Assembly (NCBI GenBank): GCA_009781515.1
Contig: WQXY01000004.1
Location: 1-64,000 of the forward strand
Length of the DNA: 64,000 bases
Origin: Oscillospiraceae bacterium
GTDB taxonomy: Bacteria; Bacillota; Clostridia; Oscillospirales; Oscillospiraceae
Reading direction: 5' to 3'
Part shown: one piece after another, positions 25,503-36,157 of the stretch
How positions within the stretch are numbered: position 1 is the first letter of the stretch
Layout: each line of letters starts with the position of its first letter
Program-made: the position numbers and the translations under genes
The notes under the pieces: model-generated
What the model saw: the letters and a program-made list of their open reading frames with translations, nothing else
What the model was told of the DNA's origin: nothing
Database searches by the model: none

Positions 25503-27071
25503 CTACCTATGAACCAGAACAAACGCTAAATGTCTAACCGGTTCGCCTACCTCAATGCTTTCAAGCCACTCATCGTGGGCGTCTGTCCGCATTCTGTCGT
25601 CTGCAATTACATGCTTAAAGAGCTTATTAAAGCCTTCAAAATACATTAAATGGAACCCGAATGCCTCAGTTTCAATCATCTTGGAGTCTCCGGCACTTCT
25701 GCCCGCTTCAAAGAGCCATTCTTCAAGCTCCGGCACAACTCTCATTGTCCGGAAAGTTGCTCCTTGATACTGGAACCTCGAAATGCCTTCGTATAAACCG
25801 CCCTCGGTATTGTCGTCAGAATGCTCTTCCATTAAATCAAGAAGTGCTTCTTTTGTTCTTCCTGCCGATATAAACAGTGCATTGACCGTTTCTGCTCGCT
25901 CCTGCGCATCTGCCTCGGCATCAAGAAGTGCCTGATCATATTCGGGGTCGTCAACACCTTTAGTAAACTCACCGGGCGAAATGGTTTCTACGAGTATGAG
26001 TATCTGCCTCATATCAACAGTTTTGTAATCATTTCTTTCGCGTGATACAAAATATACAAGCGTTGCACCAAGCTCGGTATCAACCACTGCAATATGACCC
26101 TGCTCTCTTATGCTCTCTTGCAACCACTCCGAATAGTCCTCATCGAGTCTTTCACCTTGCATTTCGCGAAGCATCGAGTCCGGGTCTGCAAAGGTTGTTT
26201 CGTTATAATTAAACGCGGCTTCTATAAACTCTTCCTGTGATGTGACAGTGTTTGCTATTTCGGCTGCAAGTGCTTTTGCATCGGCAATGGCTTCTTCCCT
26301 AAGCTCGTCGTAATCTTCAATACCCTGCTCCGGCATCTGTGCAGTTATTGGAAACAATCTGAAAGTAAAAATATCAAGGTCGTTTGCATTTTCTGCGTAA
26401 AACTCGTCAAGCTGCGCATCGGAATATTCAAATGAACCTCGGATAAACTCGCTGTATTCCTCTGCAGTCACAACAAACGTAAGCAACTTACGAAATACGG
26501 TTGTATTCATGCTTGTGCCGTAGATACGCTGTAGCAACATATTTGCCGAAGTTATCCCCTCAGTAAACTCTGCTTGAAGCTCAATCATCAACATTTCGTC
26601 TTCGATTTCTGCAAGCAGCTCGTCTGAAAGCTCAAAGCCGTCGGCAACGGCTGTGTTATACAAGCCGACAAGAAACTTCATTCTCGCATAGGTTGAAGCA
26701 CCTATAAAATCAGCCCATGTCTCACCGGTATCGCGGTTATATATCTGACCTGACAGCGGTCTGTTGGGGTCGGGCATTGCACCTGCCATACCTTGAAACT
26801 GTGACATAAAGTTGACGTATTCCATGTATTGTACATTAAAGAAATACTCATACTCCGTTGTTGTAAAACTTACACCGTCAATTGTAACAACCGGAAGTGT
26901 ACGGCGAAGCCAACTTGAGTTAATAAGAAGTGCGAAACAAAGAAATAACAAAAATACTACACTCACCGATATGGTGATAATTTTACTCTTTCGTCTTGCT
27001 TTGTCTTCCTTAGCGGATCTCTCCTGCTTGCGTTGGTTTTTGTCGGGTTTTGCGTCAAACATTCCACTCAT
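25503..27071 (-). CDS. PrsA/SurA-like peptidyl-prolyl isomerase, membrane anchored
   Basis: 522 residues. A lysine-rich cytoplasmic start and one membrane helix (about 30-50) anchor a large extracytoplasmic part. Residues about 60-300 form a helical chaperone region of SurA_N type; the parvulin-like part follows (VDMRQILILVETI, then SDDNTEGGLYEGISRFQYQG and FGFHLMYFEG). PrsA-type foldases help secreted and wall proteins fold; unlike PrsA this one uses a signal anchor rather than a lipobox. It lies directly downstream of the 6S RNA gene on the same strand. Confidence 0.8.
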   Translation of the reverse strand: MSGMFDAKPDKNQRKQERSAKEDKARRKSKIITISVSVVFLLFLCFALLINSSWLRRTLPVVTIDGVSFTTTEYEYFFNVQYMEYVNFMSQFQGMAGAMPDPNRPLSGQIYNRDTGETWADFIGASTYARMKFLVGLYNTAVADGFELSDELLAEIEDEMLMIELQAEFTEGITSANMLLQRIYGTSMNTTVFRKLLTFVVTAEEYSEFIRGSFEYSDAQLDEFYAENANDLDIFTFRLFPITAQMPEQGIEDYDELREEAIADAKALAAEIANTVTSQEEFIEAAFNYNETTFADPDSMLREMQGERLDEDYSEWLQESIREQGHIAVVDTELGATLVYFVSRERNDYKTVDMRQILILVETISPGEFTKGVDDPEYDQALLDAEADAQERAETVNALFISAGRTKEALLDLMEEHSDDNTEGGLYEGISRFQYQGATFRTMRVVPELEEWLFEAGRSAGDSKMIETEAFGFHLMYFEGFNKLFKHVIADDRMRTDAHDEWLESIEVGEPVRHLAFVLVHR

Positions 27072-27104
27072 AAATTTTCTGCCTATCCTTATTATCTAAT
27101 ATAC

Positions 27105-27298
27105 TTCCCCGCCATGCCGTGTAAGCCCATTTATAACCTGCACCGTAGGGCAGGTGGGTCGCCTCCTTCCGGCTTCGCTGCTTCCAACTTCCAAACTGTG
27201 TCCGGCACAGTCCGGGAGGCCTGCAATTCACAGGAAGAGTTAGCGTCCCTTATTATAAATGTGGGTTTAAAAAGGCCTATCACAAACAAAGCAGGGAA
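27105..27298 (-). ncRNA. ssrS: 6S RNA
   Basis: A 194-nt unit on the minus strand lies between DUF1292 and the PrsA-like gene. The ends TTCCCTGC and GCGGGGAA form an 8-bp closing stem, and inside are GC-rich segments typical of clostridial 6S RNA (CAGGCCTCCCGGACTGTGCC, GAAGGAGGCGACCCACCTGC). The long imperfect hairpin with a central bulge mimics an open promoter and binds sigma-A RNA polymerase in stationary phase. No frame with a ribosome binding site runs through it. The family call is from remembered consensus; exact ends are approximate. Confidence 0.75.
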
Positions 27299-27306
27299 CA
27301 CATAAT

Positions 27307-27579
27307 TTAATCTTCGTCTGTTATGCGTTCCATAAACCTGCCGTAAATATCCTCAAGCAACTCGTCGTCATCTATGGTTGCAAGAATTTCTTCACCGTTT
27401 TCTTCGATAACCTTTAAGATTACAAGACCGAAATCGTCATCGTCTTCATCCATATCGGCGGGGTAAAAAGCCATATAGAATGTGTCCTCAAGCTCTAAGG
27501 TGTCTACATGCTCGAGCATATAATCATTACCGTCGTCGTCGGTAATTGTTATAAAGTCACTGTCAAAATCATTACTCAT
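27307..27579 (-). CDS. DUF1292 family small acidic protein
   Basis: 90 residues, very acidic (ADMDEDDDDFGLVILKV, EEILATIDDDELLEDIYGRF). This is the YrzB-like DUF1292 family, common in Firmicutes and of unknown function. Start MSNDFDSDF. The 6S RNA gene follows on the same strand, 8 bases past the stop, so the RNA could be processed from a joint transcript or have its own promoter inside this gene. Confidence 0.85.
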   Translation of the reverse strand: MSNDFDSDFITITDDDGNDYMLEHVDTLELEDTFYMAFYPADMDEDDDDFGLVILKVIEENGEEILATIDDDELLEDIYGRFMERITDED

Positions 27580-27612
27580 TTTTTGTGTTCCTCATACGGC
27601 TTAGATTATACA

Positions 27613-27641
27613 TTGAAAAATAACACAAAATGTGGTAGAAT
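27613..27641 (+). promoter_or_regulatory. Promoter of the class A PBP gene
   Basis: TTGAAA (27613-27618), 17-bp spacer, TAGAAT (27636-27641); 39 bases before the ATG. Confidence 0.6.
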
Positions 27642-27680
27642 GCAATATGTATTTTTCAAATAGCTGTGTGAGGCTTTTTA

Positions 27681-30011
27681 ATGGATAGCGTTAAAGTTAA
27701 AAGAATAACAAAAAAGGTAGCCAAGAATATTTTCTGGTTTTTCAGCGATATTTTCTTTCTTGGGCTTAAAACCGCCGGCACAATAATTCTCATTGCAATT
27801 ACGGCAGGTGCGATTTTTGCATGCCTGTTTTTATTTTATGTAAGAAATGAGATTGCAACAGGTCTTGAAATTAATCCCGCCGACTTTACTATGTCACGTT
27901 CAAGTGTTATTTGCTATATTGACCCGCATACCGGTCGTGAGGTTGAAATGGCAACAATCCAAAGCACCGAATTTCGCAGGTGGGTTGATTATGATGAGTT
28001 TCCGCAGCATCTGATTAACGCGGTTGTTGCTATAGAAGACCACCGCTTCTTTTCTCATCAGGGTGTTGACTGGTACAGAACCGCCGGTGCTTTTATGAAT
28101 ATGTTTTTGAGTATGCGTGATACCTTTGGAGGCTCAACCATTACGCAGCAGCTTATTAAAAACCTCACCAACGAAGACGATGTTACCGTTCAAAGAAAGC
28201 TGCAGGAAATTTTCAGAGCTCTTGAATATGAAAGACAATACAGCAAGGAAGAAATCTTAGAGCTTTATCTAAATCTTGTTTATTTCGGACATGGCTGCTA
28301 CGGTATCGGAGCTGCGGCACACTACTACTTTAATAAAGAGGTTTCGGAGCTTACATTACCCGAAGCTGCAGCCATAATTAGCATTACCAACAATCCCTCA
28401 AAATTCAGCCCTTATGCTGACAGAGAGGCAAACAAGGTCAGACAGGAAATAGTCCTGTGGAGAATGTATGAACTCGGCTACATTATTACAGAGCATGAAT
28501 ACAGACAGGCTATGCGTGCTGTTTTGCACTTCCAGCGTGGTATTGACGAAATAACCGAACAGGTTATTTACACATGGTTTGAAGAAGTTGTTATGAGAGA
28601 TGCAGTAGCCGAAATGGTCAGTGTACTTGGCTATTCCGAGCAGGTGGCACGGCGAAGACTCCACTCGGGCGGACTTAAGATTATTGCCACAATAAATCCC
28701 GAAATGCAGGCTATAGTCGATGAAATATACAACAATCCCGAAAGTCTTCCCGAAGTAAAAGGCTCTGCTCAGCAGCTTCAATCATCTATTGTCATTGCAG
28801 ACCCGTACAGCGGCGAGATACTCGCATTATCGGGAGGTGTCGGCAGAAAGACACGTAACCTGCCGCTCAACCGTGCAACGCAATCACGCAGACCACCCGG
28901 CTCTGCGATTAAGCCTATATCTGCCTATGCCCTTGCCCTTGATTTAGGCATTTTAACACCTGAAACAACTTACAACGACGCTGCCAATATCGAACTGTCG
29001 GGTACAACATGGATGCCCCGAAACGCAAACCGTCGTTACAGCGGCGTAGTTACTGTCAGAGCTGCACTTCGTGCGTCCATAAATACTGTAGCAGCTATGG
29101 TTATTGACCAACTCACTCCGACATCATCTTTCTTGTTTATGAGAGATACCTTGGGCTTTAACCTCGACCCTGCCGATGAAGACTACGCTCCCCTTGCCGC
29201 AGGGCAGCTCACTTGGGGTGCAAGCACACGCGAAATGACATCGGCATATACCATGTTCCCGAATGCCGGTGTGCGGGTGGAGCTTCGCAGCTTTTCTATG
29301 ATTTATGACCATAATGGTGATGTGCTGCTCGATAATACGCAGCCAAAGGATTTTTATGCCATAAGTGAGGTATCGGCATTTTGGATGACGGATATGCTTC
29401 GTGACGCAGTTGTTTCCGGTACAGGTGGCTCTGCTAATCTCGGGTCACGTATGCCGACAGCCGGTAAAACAGGTACATCAACCGACAGTAAAGACCGTTG
29501 GTTTATCGGCTTTACCCCTTATTACATTGCCGCCGTATGGACAGGATATGATACTCCTGCTCAAATGACGTCAACAGGTAATCCTGCCGCTCAAATATGG
29601 AAAATGGTAATGGCGCCAATCCATGAGAGCCTTGACACAAAATATTTCAGCAGACCCGACAATGTTGACCTCCCGCCTGTTACAAGCCCATGGGAGCTTG
29701 AGCAGACAACATATACAGTCAGAGGCGTTGATATACTCGGTAATTTACTCTTTGAATATACCGAAGAAACTACAATCGGTGCTGAGGTAACAGCAAATGC
29801 TCCGTTTATAGAGGGCTTTAGACTTCTCGGACAGCAACTTGGTGCACTTCAAGTCACTGCCGATGAAAACCGAAATCTTATACTCTTCCTCTACGAGCCG
29901 GACATACCCGAGGAAACACCCGAGCCGCCTCCGACGCCCACACCTACACCCACTCCAACGCCTACGCCTACACCACCGCTACCGCCTGATCCGCCACCCC
30001 CCGACCCGTAA
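27681..30011 (+). CDS. Class A penicillin-binding protein (PBP1a-like)
   Basis: 776 residues. A short cytoplasmic part and one membrane helix (about 28-55) precede a GT51 glycosyltransferase with EDHRFFSHQGVD (catalytic Glu) and GGSTITQQLIKNL, then a transpeptidase with PPGSAIKP (SxxK), SIN in the loop ASINTVAAM, and KTGTS. Both active sites are intact. It polymerises and crosslinks peptidoglycan outside the membrane. The C-terminal tail is Pro/Thr-rich (PTPTPTPTPTPP, PPDPPPPDP), a flexible wall-spanning segment. Transcribed alone, ending at a bidirectional terminator. Confidence 0.93.
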   Translation: MDSVKVKRITKKVAKNIFWFFSDIFFLGLKTAGTIILIAITAGAIFACLFLFYVRNEIATGLEINPADFTMSRSSVICYIDPHTGREVEMATIQSTEFRRWVDYDEFPQHLINAVVAIEDHRFFSHQGVDWYRTAGAFMNMFLSMRDTFGGSTITQQLIKNLTNEDDVTVQRKLQEIFRALEYERQYSKEEILELYLNLVYFGHGCYGIGAAAHYYFNKEVSELTLPEAAAIISITNNPSKFSPYADREANKVRQEIVLWRMYELGYIITEHEYRQAMRAVLHFQRGIDEITEQVIYTWFEEVVMRDAVAEMVSVLGYSEQVARRRLHSGGLKIIATINPEMQAIVDEIYNNPESLPEVKGSAQQLQSSIVIADPYSGEILALSGGVGRKTRNLPLNRATQSRRPPGSAIKPISAYALALDLGILTPETTYNDAANIELSGTTWMPRNANRRYSGVVTVRAALRASINTVAAMVIDQLTPTSSFLFMRDTLGFNLDPADEDYAPLAAGQLTWGASTREMTSAYTMFPNAGVRVELRSFSMIYDHNGDVLLDNTQPKDFYAISEVSAFWMTDMLRDAVVSGTGGSANLGSRMPTAGKTGTSTDSKDRWFIGFTPYYIAAVWTGYDTPAQMTSTGNPAAQIWKMVMAPIHESLDTKYFSRPDNVDLPPVTSPWELEQTTYTVRGVDILGNLLFEYTEETTIGAEVTANAPFIEGFRLLGQQLGALQVTADENRNLILFLYEPDIPEETPEPPPTPTPTPTPTPTPTPPLPPDPPPPDP

Positions 30012-30017
30012 TATTGT

Positions 30018-30059
30018 GTATAAAAAATAGAACCCCAAATGGAGTTCTATTTTTTATAC
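30018..30059. terminator. Bidirectional terminator between PBP and eno
   Basis: A perfect 16-bp A/T-rich stem (30018-30033 with 30044-30059) around a short loop gives T runs on both strands, serving the PBP gene (+) and eno (-). Confidence 0.9.
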
Positions 30060-30068
30060 TTTGTTTTC

Positions 30069-31417
<1,349 letters not shown>

Positions 31418-32935
31418 TTAAGTTATAAGCGAAATACCGGTCATAACATCAGGCTTTTCTACGCCAAGCATTTTAAGCAGTGTTGGCGATATGTCGGCAA
31501 GCCTGCCTGATTTCAACCCTACGTCAGCGCCGCATATAATCAGCGGAACAGGGTTAATACTGTGCGCTGTGCAGGGGCTGACACCGTCATCTGCAAGCAT
31601 TACTTCGGCATTGCCGTGGTCTGATGTGACAACGAGAGTACCACTGACCTGCTTTGTGGCTTCCTGCACCTTTCCGACACATGCATCAACTGTTTCTACA
31701 GCTTTAATTGCCGCGTCATAAATGCCTGTGTGCCCTACCATGTCACAGTTTGCAAAGTTGATAATTATAACATCAAATTTAGCCTCGAGTATTTCGGCAC
31801 ATGCGGCCTGCGCAACCTTAACTGCCGACATTTCGGGAATTAAATCATATGTCGGAAACTCCTTGGGTGACGGAATGAGAATACGCTCTTCATTTTTGAA
31901 AGGTTCTTCCACACCGCCGTTAAAAAAGAATGTCACATGGGCATACTTTTCCGTTTCGGCTATACGAAGCTGACTGAGACCTGCTTTACTGATTACCTCG
32001 CCAAATGTCTGTTCCGGAAAATCGGGAGGGTATGCAATGAGCACATTTTCGATTGTTTCATCGTATTGTGTCATGCAGATATAGGTGAGGTCAAATCTGC
32101 CGTTTTTCCTCTCAAAGCCGGTGAAATCTTCGTCGACAAAGGCTCTTGTGATTTCTCTCGCCCTGTCGGGTCTGAAATTAAAGAATATGACACTGTCGTT
32201 TTCTTTAATCAAACCGTCCTTATCACAAACAACAGGCTTTACAAACTCGTCATATACTTTATTGTCATATGATTTTTGCATTGCGGCTATCGGGTCGCTG
32301 ATACAATCACCGTCACCGAATACCATGGCATTATATGCCTGTTCAACTCTGTCCCAGCGGTTGTCACGGTCCATTGCGTAGAAGCGTCCCATAATGGTAG
32401 CTATCTTGCCGACGCCGATTTTATCGCATTCTTGCACTAATTCCTCTATTGAAGCCTTGCCGCTGTCGGGTGCTACATCGCGCCCGTCCATAAACGCATG
32501 GACATATACTTTTGTAAGCCCTTTTCTCTTGGCAAGCTCCAAAATTCCAAACAGATGCTTGATATGACTGTGCACCCCGCCCGGTGATACAAGACCAAGC
32601 AGGTGTAAGGCACTGTCTTTTTCCTTGCAGTTTTCGACTGCCTTGAGCAGTGCTTCGTTTTCAAAGAATGTGCCGAGTGCTATCTCACGAGTTATCTTCG
32701 GCAGGTCTTGATAAACCACACGTCCTGCTCCGATGTTTGTATGCCCAACCTCGCTGTTACCCATTTGCCCGTCGGGCAGTCCCACATCTTCACCGGAAGC
32801 TGATAACGTCGTATTCGGACAGCTTCTAAAAAGCTCATCGAGCACAGGTGTTTTTGCATTTGCCACTGCATTACCCGCAGTGGGAGCATCAAGACCGTAC
32901 CCGTCCATTATTACCATTACTAAAGGCTTTTTCAT
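31418..32935 (-). CDS. gpmI: 2,3-bisphosphoglycerate-independent phosphoglycerate mutase
   Basis: 505 residues, typical iPGM. VMDGYG-like start (VIMDGYGL), GQMGNSEVGHTNIGAGRVVYQ with the catalytic Ser, GLVSPGGVHSH, DGRDVAP, FNFRPDRAREI, NCDMVGHTG and VTSDHGNAE complete the two-Mn site and substrate pocket. It converts 3-phosphoglycerate to 2-phosphoglycerate. Between tpiA and eno on the same strand, so the reactions from triose phosphate to PEP are encoded consecutively. Confidence 0.96.
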   Translation of the reverse strand: MKKPLVMVIMDGYGLDAPTAGNAVANAKTPVLDELFRSCPNTTLSASGEDVGLPDGQMGNSEVGHTNIGAGRVVYQDLPKITREIALGTFFENEALLKAVENCKEKDSALHLLGLVSPGGVHSHIKHLFGILELAKRKGLTKVYVHAFMDGRDVAPDSGKASIEELVQECDKIGVGKIATIMGRFYAMDRDNRWDRVEQAYNAMVFGDGDCISDPIAAMQKSYDNKVYDEFVKPVVCDKDGLIKENDSVIFFNFRPDRAREITRAFVDEDFTGFERKNGRFDLTYICMTQYDETIENVLIAYPPDFPEQTFGEVISKAGLSQLRIAETEKYAHVTFFFNGGVEEPFKNEERILIPSPKEFPTYDLIPEMSAVKVAQAACAEILEAKFDVIIINFANCDMVGHTGIYDAAIKAVETVDACVGKVQEATKQVSGTLVVTSDHGNAEVMLADDGVSPCTAHSINPVPLIICGADVGLKSGRLADISPTLLKMLGVEKPDVMTGISLIT

Positions 32936-32951
32936 TTAAGCTCCTAATTTT

Positions 32952-33728
32952 TTATTGATTTGCAGCGTTGATTATAACAGCAAAAGCATCAGGCTTTAGC
33001 GAAGCTCCGCCTATTAAACCGCCGTCTATATCGGGCTGAGCGAGCAACTCTTTTGCATTTTTATCATTCATCGAACCGCCGTATTGAATAGTGATTGAAG
33101 CAGCTGATTTTTCACAGTAGAGTTTTGCAAGCACATCTCTGATAACCTTACAAACTTCTTGTGCATCTTCGGGAGTTGCTGTTTTGCCTGTTCCGATTGC
33201 CCATACCGGTTCATAAGCAATAATTATTTTACCTAATTCTTCACCGCCCGGAACATTTTTTAGTGCAGTTTCTACTTGTTTTGTTACAAGGGAGTTTGTT
33301 ATTCCCTGCTCTCTTTGCTCTAATGTTTCACCTACACAAACAATAGCTGTCATTGGAGTTTTGAGTGCTGCCAAAGTTTTTTCATTGACTGACTCATCGG
33401 TTTCTCCGTAATATTGGCGTCTTTCACTATGGCCGATAATAACATACTGAGTGCCGATATCTGTAAGCTGAGTAGCGGAAACCTCACCTGTATATGCACC
33501 GGACTCATGTTGACTCATATTTTGAGCACCAACTCCGACACCTGTACCCTTAAATACATCAAGTGCCGATGGTAAGAGCACAAAAGGCGTGCAAATAGCA
33601 GCCTCACACCATGCCGAGTAGCCCGAAATAAGAGGCATAAGTTCATCCTTAAATGCTTTAATTTCCGAAGCAAGCATATTCATTTTCCAGTTTCCTGCAA
33701 TAACAGTTTTTCTCAGTTCTCTATTCAT
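32952..33728 (-). CDS. tpiA: Triosephosphate isomerase
   Basis: 258 residues. AGNWKMN has the catalytic Lys, IIGHSERRQYYGETDE the catalytic His, YEPVWAIGTGKTATPEDAQE the catalytic Glu and flexible loop 6, and IQYGGSMNDKN, GLIGGASLKPDAF the phosphate site. It interconverts DHAP and glyceraldehyde 3-phosphate. It lies 16 bases before gpmI and 132 bases after pgk, with a long hairpin in the latter gap. Confidence 0.96.
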   Translation of the reverse strand: MNRELRKTVIAGNWKMNMLASEIKAFKDELMPLISGYSAWCEAAICTPFVLLPSALDVFKGTGVGVGAQNMSQHESGAYTGEVSATQLTDIGTQYVIIGHSERRQYYGETDESVNEKTLAALKTPMTAIVCVGETLEQREQGITNSLVTKQVETALKNVPGGEELGKIIIAYEPVWAIGTGKTATPEDAQEVCKVIRDVLAKLYCEKSAASITIQYGGSMNDKNAKELLAQPDIDGGLIGGASLKPDAFAVIINAANQ

Positions 33729-33763
33729 AATATACCTTTCTTTCTATTCATTTTAGCCCGTAG

Positions 33764-33842
33764 CAGGTGGTTTGGATCGGATTTTTCGCGTAACAAGGGC
33801 GACAAGACCCGTGTTAGCGAAAAATTTGAGACAAATTACCTG
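33764..33842 (-). other. Long intergenic hairpin between pgk and tpiA
   Basis: Nested inverted repeats span the gap: CAGGT..TTTG with CAAA..ACCTG (33764 and 33842 ends), TTTTTCGC (33782-33789) with GCGAAAAA (33817-33824), TAACA with TGTTA, and GGG with CCC in the core. The transcript would fold into a nearly 80-nt stem with small bulges. It could be a processing or stability element that uncouples pgk and tpiA, a partial terminator, or a small palindromic mobile repeat. Confidence 0.55.
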
Positions 33843-33860
33843 TTATGGGCGAAGATTATT

Positions 33861-35051
33861 TTATGCATCAAGTAAACAGGCAATTCCCGGTAGGATTTTG
33901 CCTTCCATAAATTCGAGTGATGCCCCACCGCCTGTGGAAATATGCGATATCTTCTCCGCAACACCAAACTTACGGACTGCAGCAGCAGAGTCACCGCCGC
34001 CGATGACGGAAACCGCATCGCAGTTTGCTACGGCATTTGCAACCGCACGTGTACCCTCTGCAAACTTCGAAAATTCAAACACACCCATAGGACCGTTCCA
34101 GACAATGGTTCCCGCTTTTTCTATTTCGGCAACAAACTCGGCTACAGCACGTGGACCGATATCCATAGCCATCATGCCGTCGGGAATTGCATTGGAGTCG
34201 AATGTCTTGGGTTCAACATCGTTTGAAAACTCGGCGCCTGCTATAGAGTCTACCGGAAGCAGCAGTTTTACGCCGCGCTCCTTGGCTTCCTCTTTGCACT
34301 TTAGCACGGACTCAAGCTGCTCGTCTTCACAAAGCGAGTTGCCGATTGTTCCGCCCTCTGCCTTAAAGAATGTATATGCCATTCCACCGCCGATTATTAT
34401 ACTGTCGGCAATTTTGAGCAGATTTGAAATAACTGCAAGCTTGTCGGAAACCTTGGCGCCGCCGAGAATGGCAACAAGAGGTCTTTTCGGACTTGATATC
34501 GCACCGCCGATATAATCAAGCTCCTCTTTTAACAAAAAGCCTGAAACTGCGGGCAGGTAGTGTGATACACCCTCTGTTGAAGCATGCGCACGGTGCACGC
34601 TGCCAAAAGCGTCGGATACAAACACATCTGCCATTGAAGCAAGTTTTTTTGCAAACTCGGGGTCGTTTTTTTCTTCCTCGGCATGAAAACGTGTATTTTC
34701 AAGGAGCATAATTTCACCGGGCTTTAACTGCGCGGCAAGAGCCGTTGCATCCTCACCGATAACATCCTTTGCCATTTTAACAGGCTTGTTTAAGTGCTTT
34801 GACAGACTTTCTGCAACCTGCGCAAGTGAAAACTCGGGCTTAAACTCACCCTTTGGTCTGCCGAAATGTGAGCAGGCAATGACCGCTGCATTGTTTTTAA
34901 GCAGGTATTCAATCGTTGGAATAGCTGCAATAATACGCCCCTCGTCTCTGATTTTTCCTGTTTCCTTGTCAATGGGAACATTAAAATCACAACGCAGGAG
35001 CACTTTTTTACCGTTTACATCAATGTCTTTAACTGATTTTTTATTATACAT
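33861..35051 (-). CDS. pgk: Phosphoglycerate kinase
   Basis: 396 residues, standard. VLLRCDFNVPID and HFGRPKG form the 3-phosphoglycerate site; GGAKVSDKL, GGGMAYTFFKA, NGPMGVFEF and GGGDSAAAV the ATP-binding and hinge parts. It makes ATP from 1,3-bisphosphoglycerate. First gene of the minus-strand glycolytic group; gap, its metabolic predecessor, sits 4 kb away on the other strand. Confidence 0.96.
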   Translation of the reverse strand: MYNKKSVKDIDVNGKKVLLRCDFNVPIDKETGKIRDEGRIIAAIPTIEYLLKNNAAVIACSHFGRPKGEFKPEFSLAQVAESLSKHLNKPVKMAKDVIGEDATALAAQLKPGEIMLLENTRFHAEEEKNDPEFAKKLASMADVFVSDAFGSVHRAHASTEGVSHYLPAVSGFLLKEELDYIGGAISSPKRPLVAILGGAKVSDKLAVISNLLKIADSIIIGGGMAYTFFKAEGGTIGNSLCEDEQLESVLKCKEEAKERGVKLLLPVDSIAGAEFSNDVEPKTFDSNAIPDGMMAMDIGPRAVAEFVAEIEKAGTIVWNGPMGVFEFSKFAEGTRAVANAVANCDAVSVIGGGDSAAAVRKFGVAEKISHISTGGGASLEFMEGKILPGIACLLDA

Positions 35052-35074
35052 ACTAACCCTCCAAAATTTAATAT

Positions 35075-35119
35075 AAAAAAAGCATTTATGCTTTTTTTAT
35101 GTCGCCCCCGTGAGGCGAC
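35075..35119 (-). terminator. Terminator after the VanY-type gene
   Basis: AAAAAAAGC and GCTTTTTTT pair around a 6-nt loop (35075-35098), with a T run on the minus strand. A second hairpin, GTCGCC with GGCGAC (35101-35119), lies just before it in the direction of transcription. They separate the VanY-type gene from pgk. Confidence 0.75.
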
Positions 35120-35131
35120 TATTGTATCATA

Positions 35132-36133
35132 CTACTTACGGAATGTCACTACGAAACCGTCTATATTATTTCCTGAAAGTGTCCTGTCATTTGTATTTTC
35201 AACATACTTTGGAAATTTTATAGCAGTATCTGTTGTAAAGTAAATAAAATACTCTCTGCCCTCCCACTCGAATGTAAAAGGCTTTTCAAATGTATACTTT
35301 CGTATTTCATCTAAATATTCACTCAGCAGCCAATTATTTTGAAACATAATGGCTGAATGCGGAAAACCGACATATCTGTAGTGCCACGGCTCGTAAATAG
35401 TGCCCCCCTCTTCTACCCTGTCTTCGGGAAAGCTGAGAACAAACCCGAACCTGTGCGCGTTTATTCCAAACCATTTTGTCGGCTCATGATAATTGGCTTC
35501 GCGATAATCAAATGTATGATGCACACCGTCTACCATTGCACCAAGGTCCATTGCAAGACCTGTATGGTGCTCACTGTGACCGGGAAGCGCAACACGACGA
35601 AGTGCCGCTTCGCGGCCGATTGAAGCTATAAAATCATCAAGGGTTTTTTGCTGAGCCGCCTTGTCACGATATCCTATATAAATATAGATTGTGTTCTCGC
35701 CGACTTCGTCAATATAAGCCTGCATCATTGCATCTAAGGGCTTGATAACAGATGCGCACAGCTTAGTCACGTAATCACGCCTCATTTGAAACGGTGCTGT
35801 TTTTTCTTCATTCACAAGGACAAGGTTGAGCTCGGACTCATAAAGATCAAAGCTTCGCTCCTTATTCACCAATAGTAAAGAACCCATGTGAATATGAACC
35901 GGGTTAGCTTGTTGTATAAAAAAGTCATCTTCGGGAGGGTCATTATCGCCGCCTGAAATATCAGGTGTTTCATTTGGGTCCGGTGACGCTGCTGCAGGCG
36001 GGGTTTTTTCACCTTTGTCAGGTTCGTTTTGTGTTGTAAAATGCAAAAACAAAAAGGTGATAATACCCATAAAGCATATAGCAAGGCCTATGGGTATTAC
36101 CGGTAATTTGTTATTTGTTCTTCTTTTATTCAT
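35132..36133 (-). CDS. VanY/M15-type D-Ala-D-Ala carboxypeptidase
   Basis: 333 residues from the second of two tandem ATGs. One N-terminal membrane helix (about 12-32) and a Pro/Asp-rich linker precede a peptidase M15B domain: GYRDKAAQ, PGHSEHHTGLAMDLG (SxHxxGxAxD Zn ligands) and YEPWHYRYVG (catalytic Glu and ExxH). It removes the terminal D-Ala of wall stem peptides outside the cell. A VanW-family gene lies directly upstream on the same strand. No vanHAX-like genes are present, so this is wall maintenance rather than a resistance cluster. Confidence 0.88.
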   Translation of the reverse strand: MNKRRTNNKLPVIPIGLAICFMGIITFLFLHFTTQNEPDKGEKTPPAAASPDPNETPDISGGDNDPPEDDFFIQQANPVHIHMGSLLLVNKERSFDLYESELNLVLVNEEKTAPFQMRRDYVTKLCASVIKPLDAMMQAYIDEVGENTIYIYIGYRDKAAQQKTLDDFIASIGREAALRRVALPGHSEHHTGLAMDLGAMVDGVHHTFDYREANYHEPTKWFGINAHRFGFVLSFPEDRVEEGGTIYEPWHYRYVGFPHSAIMFQNNWLLSEYLDEIRKYTFEKPFTFEWEGREYFIYFTTDTAIKFPKYVENTNDRTLSGNNIDGFVVTFRK

Positions 36134-36157
36134 CACTTTTCCTAACTTATTTTAATG

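Noticed and set aside
33772..34515. 247-codon open frame on the plus strand over pgk
   Set aside because: Antisense shadow of conserved pgk codons, without promoter or ribosome binding site of its own.
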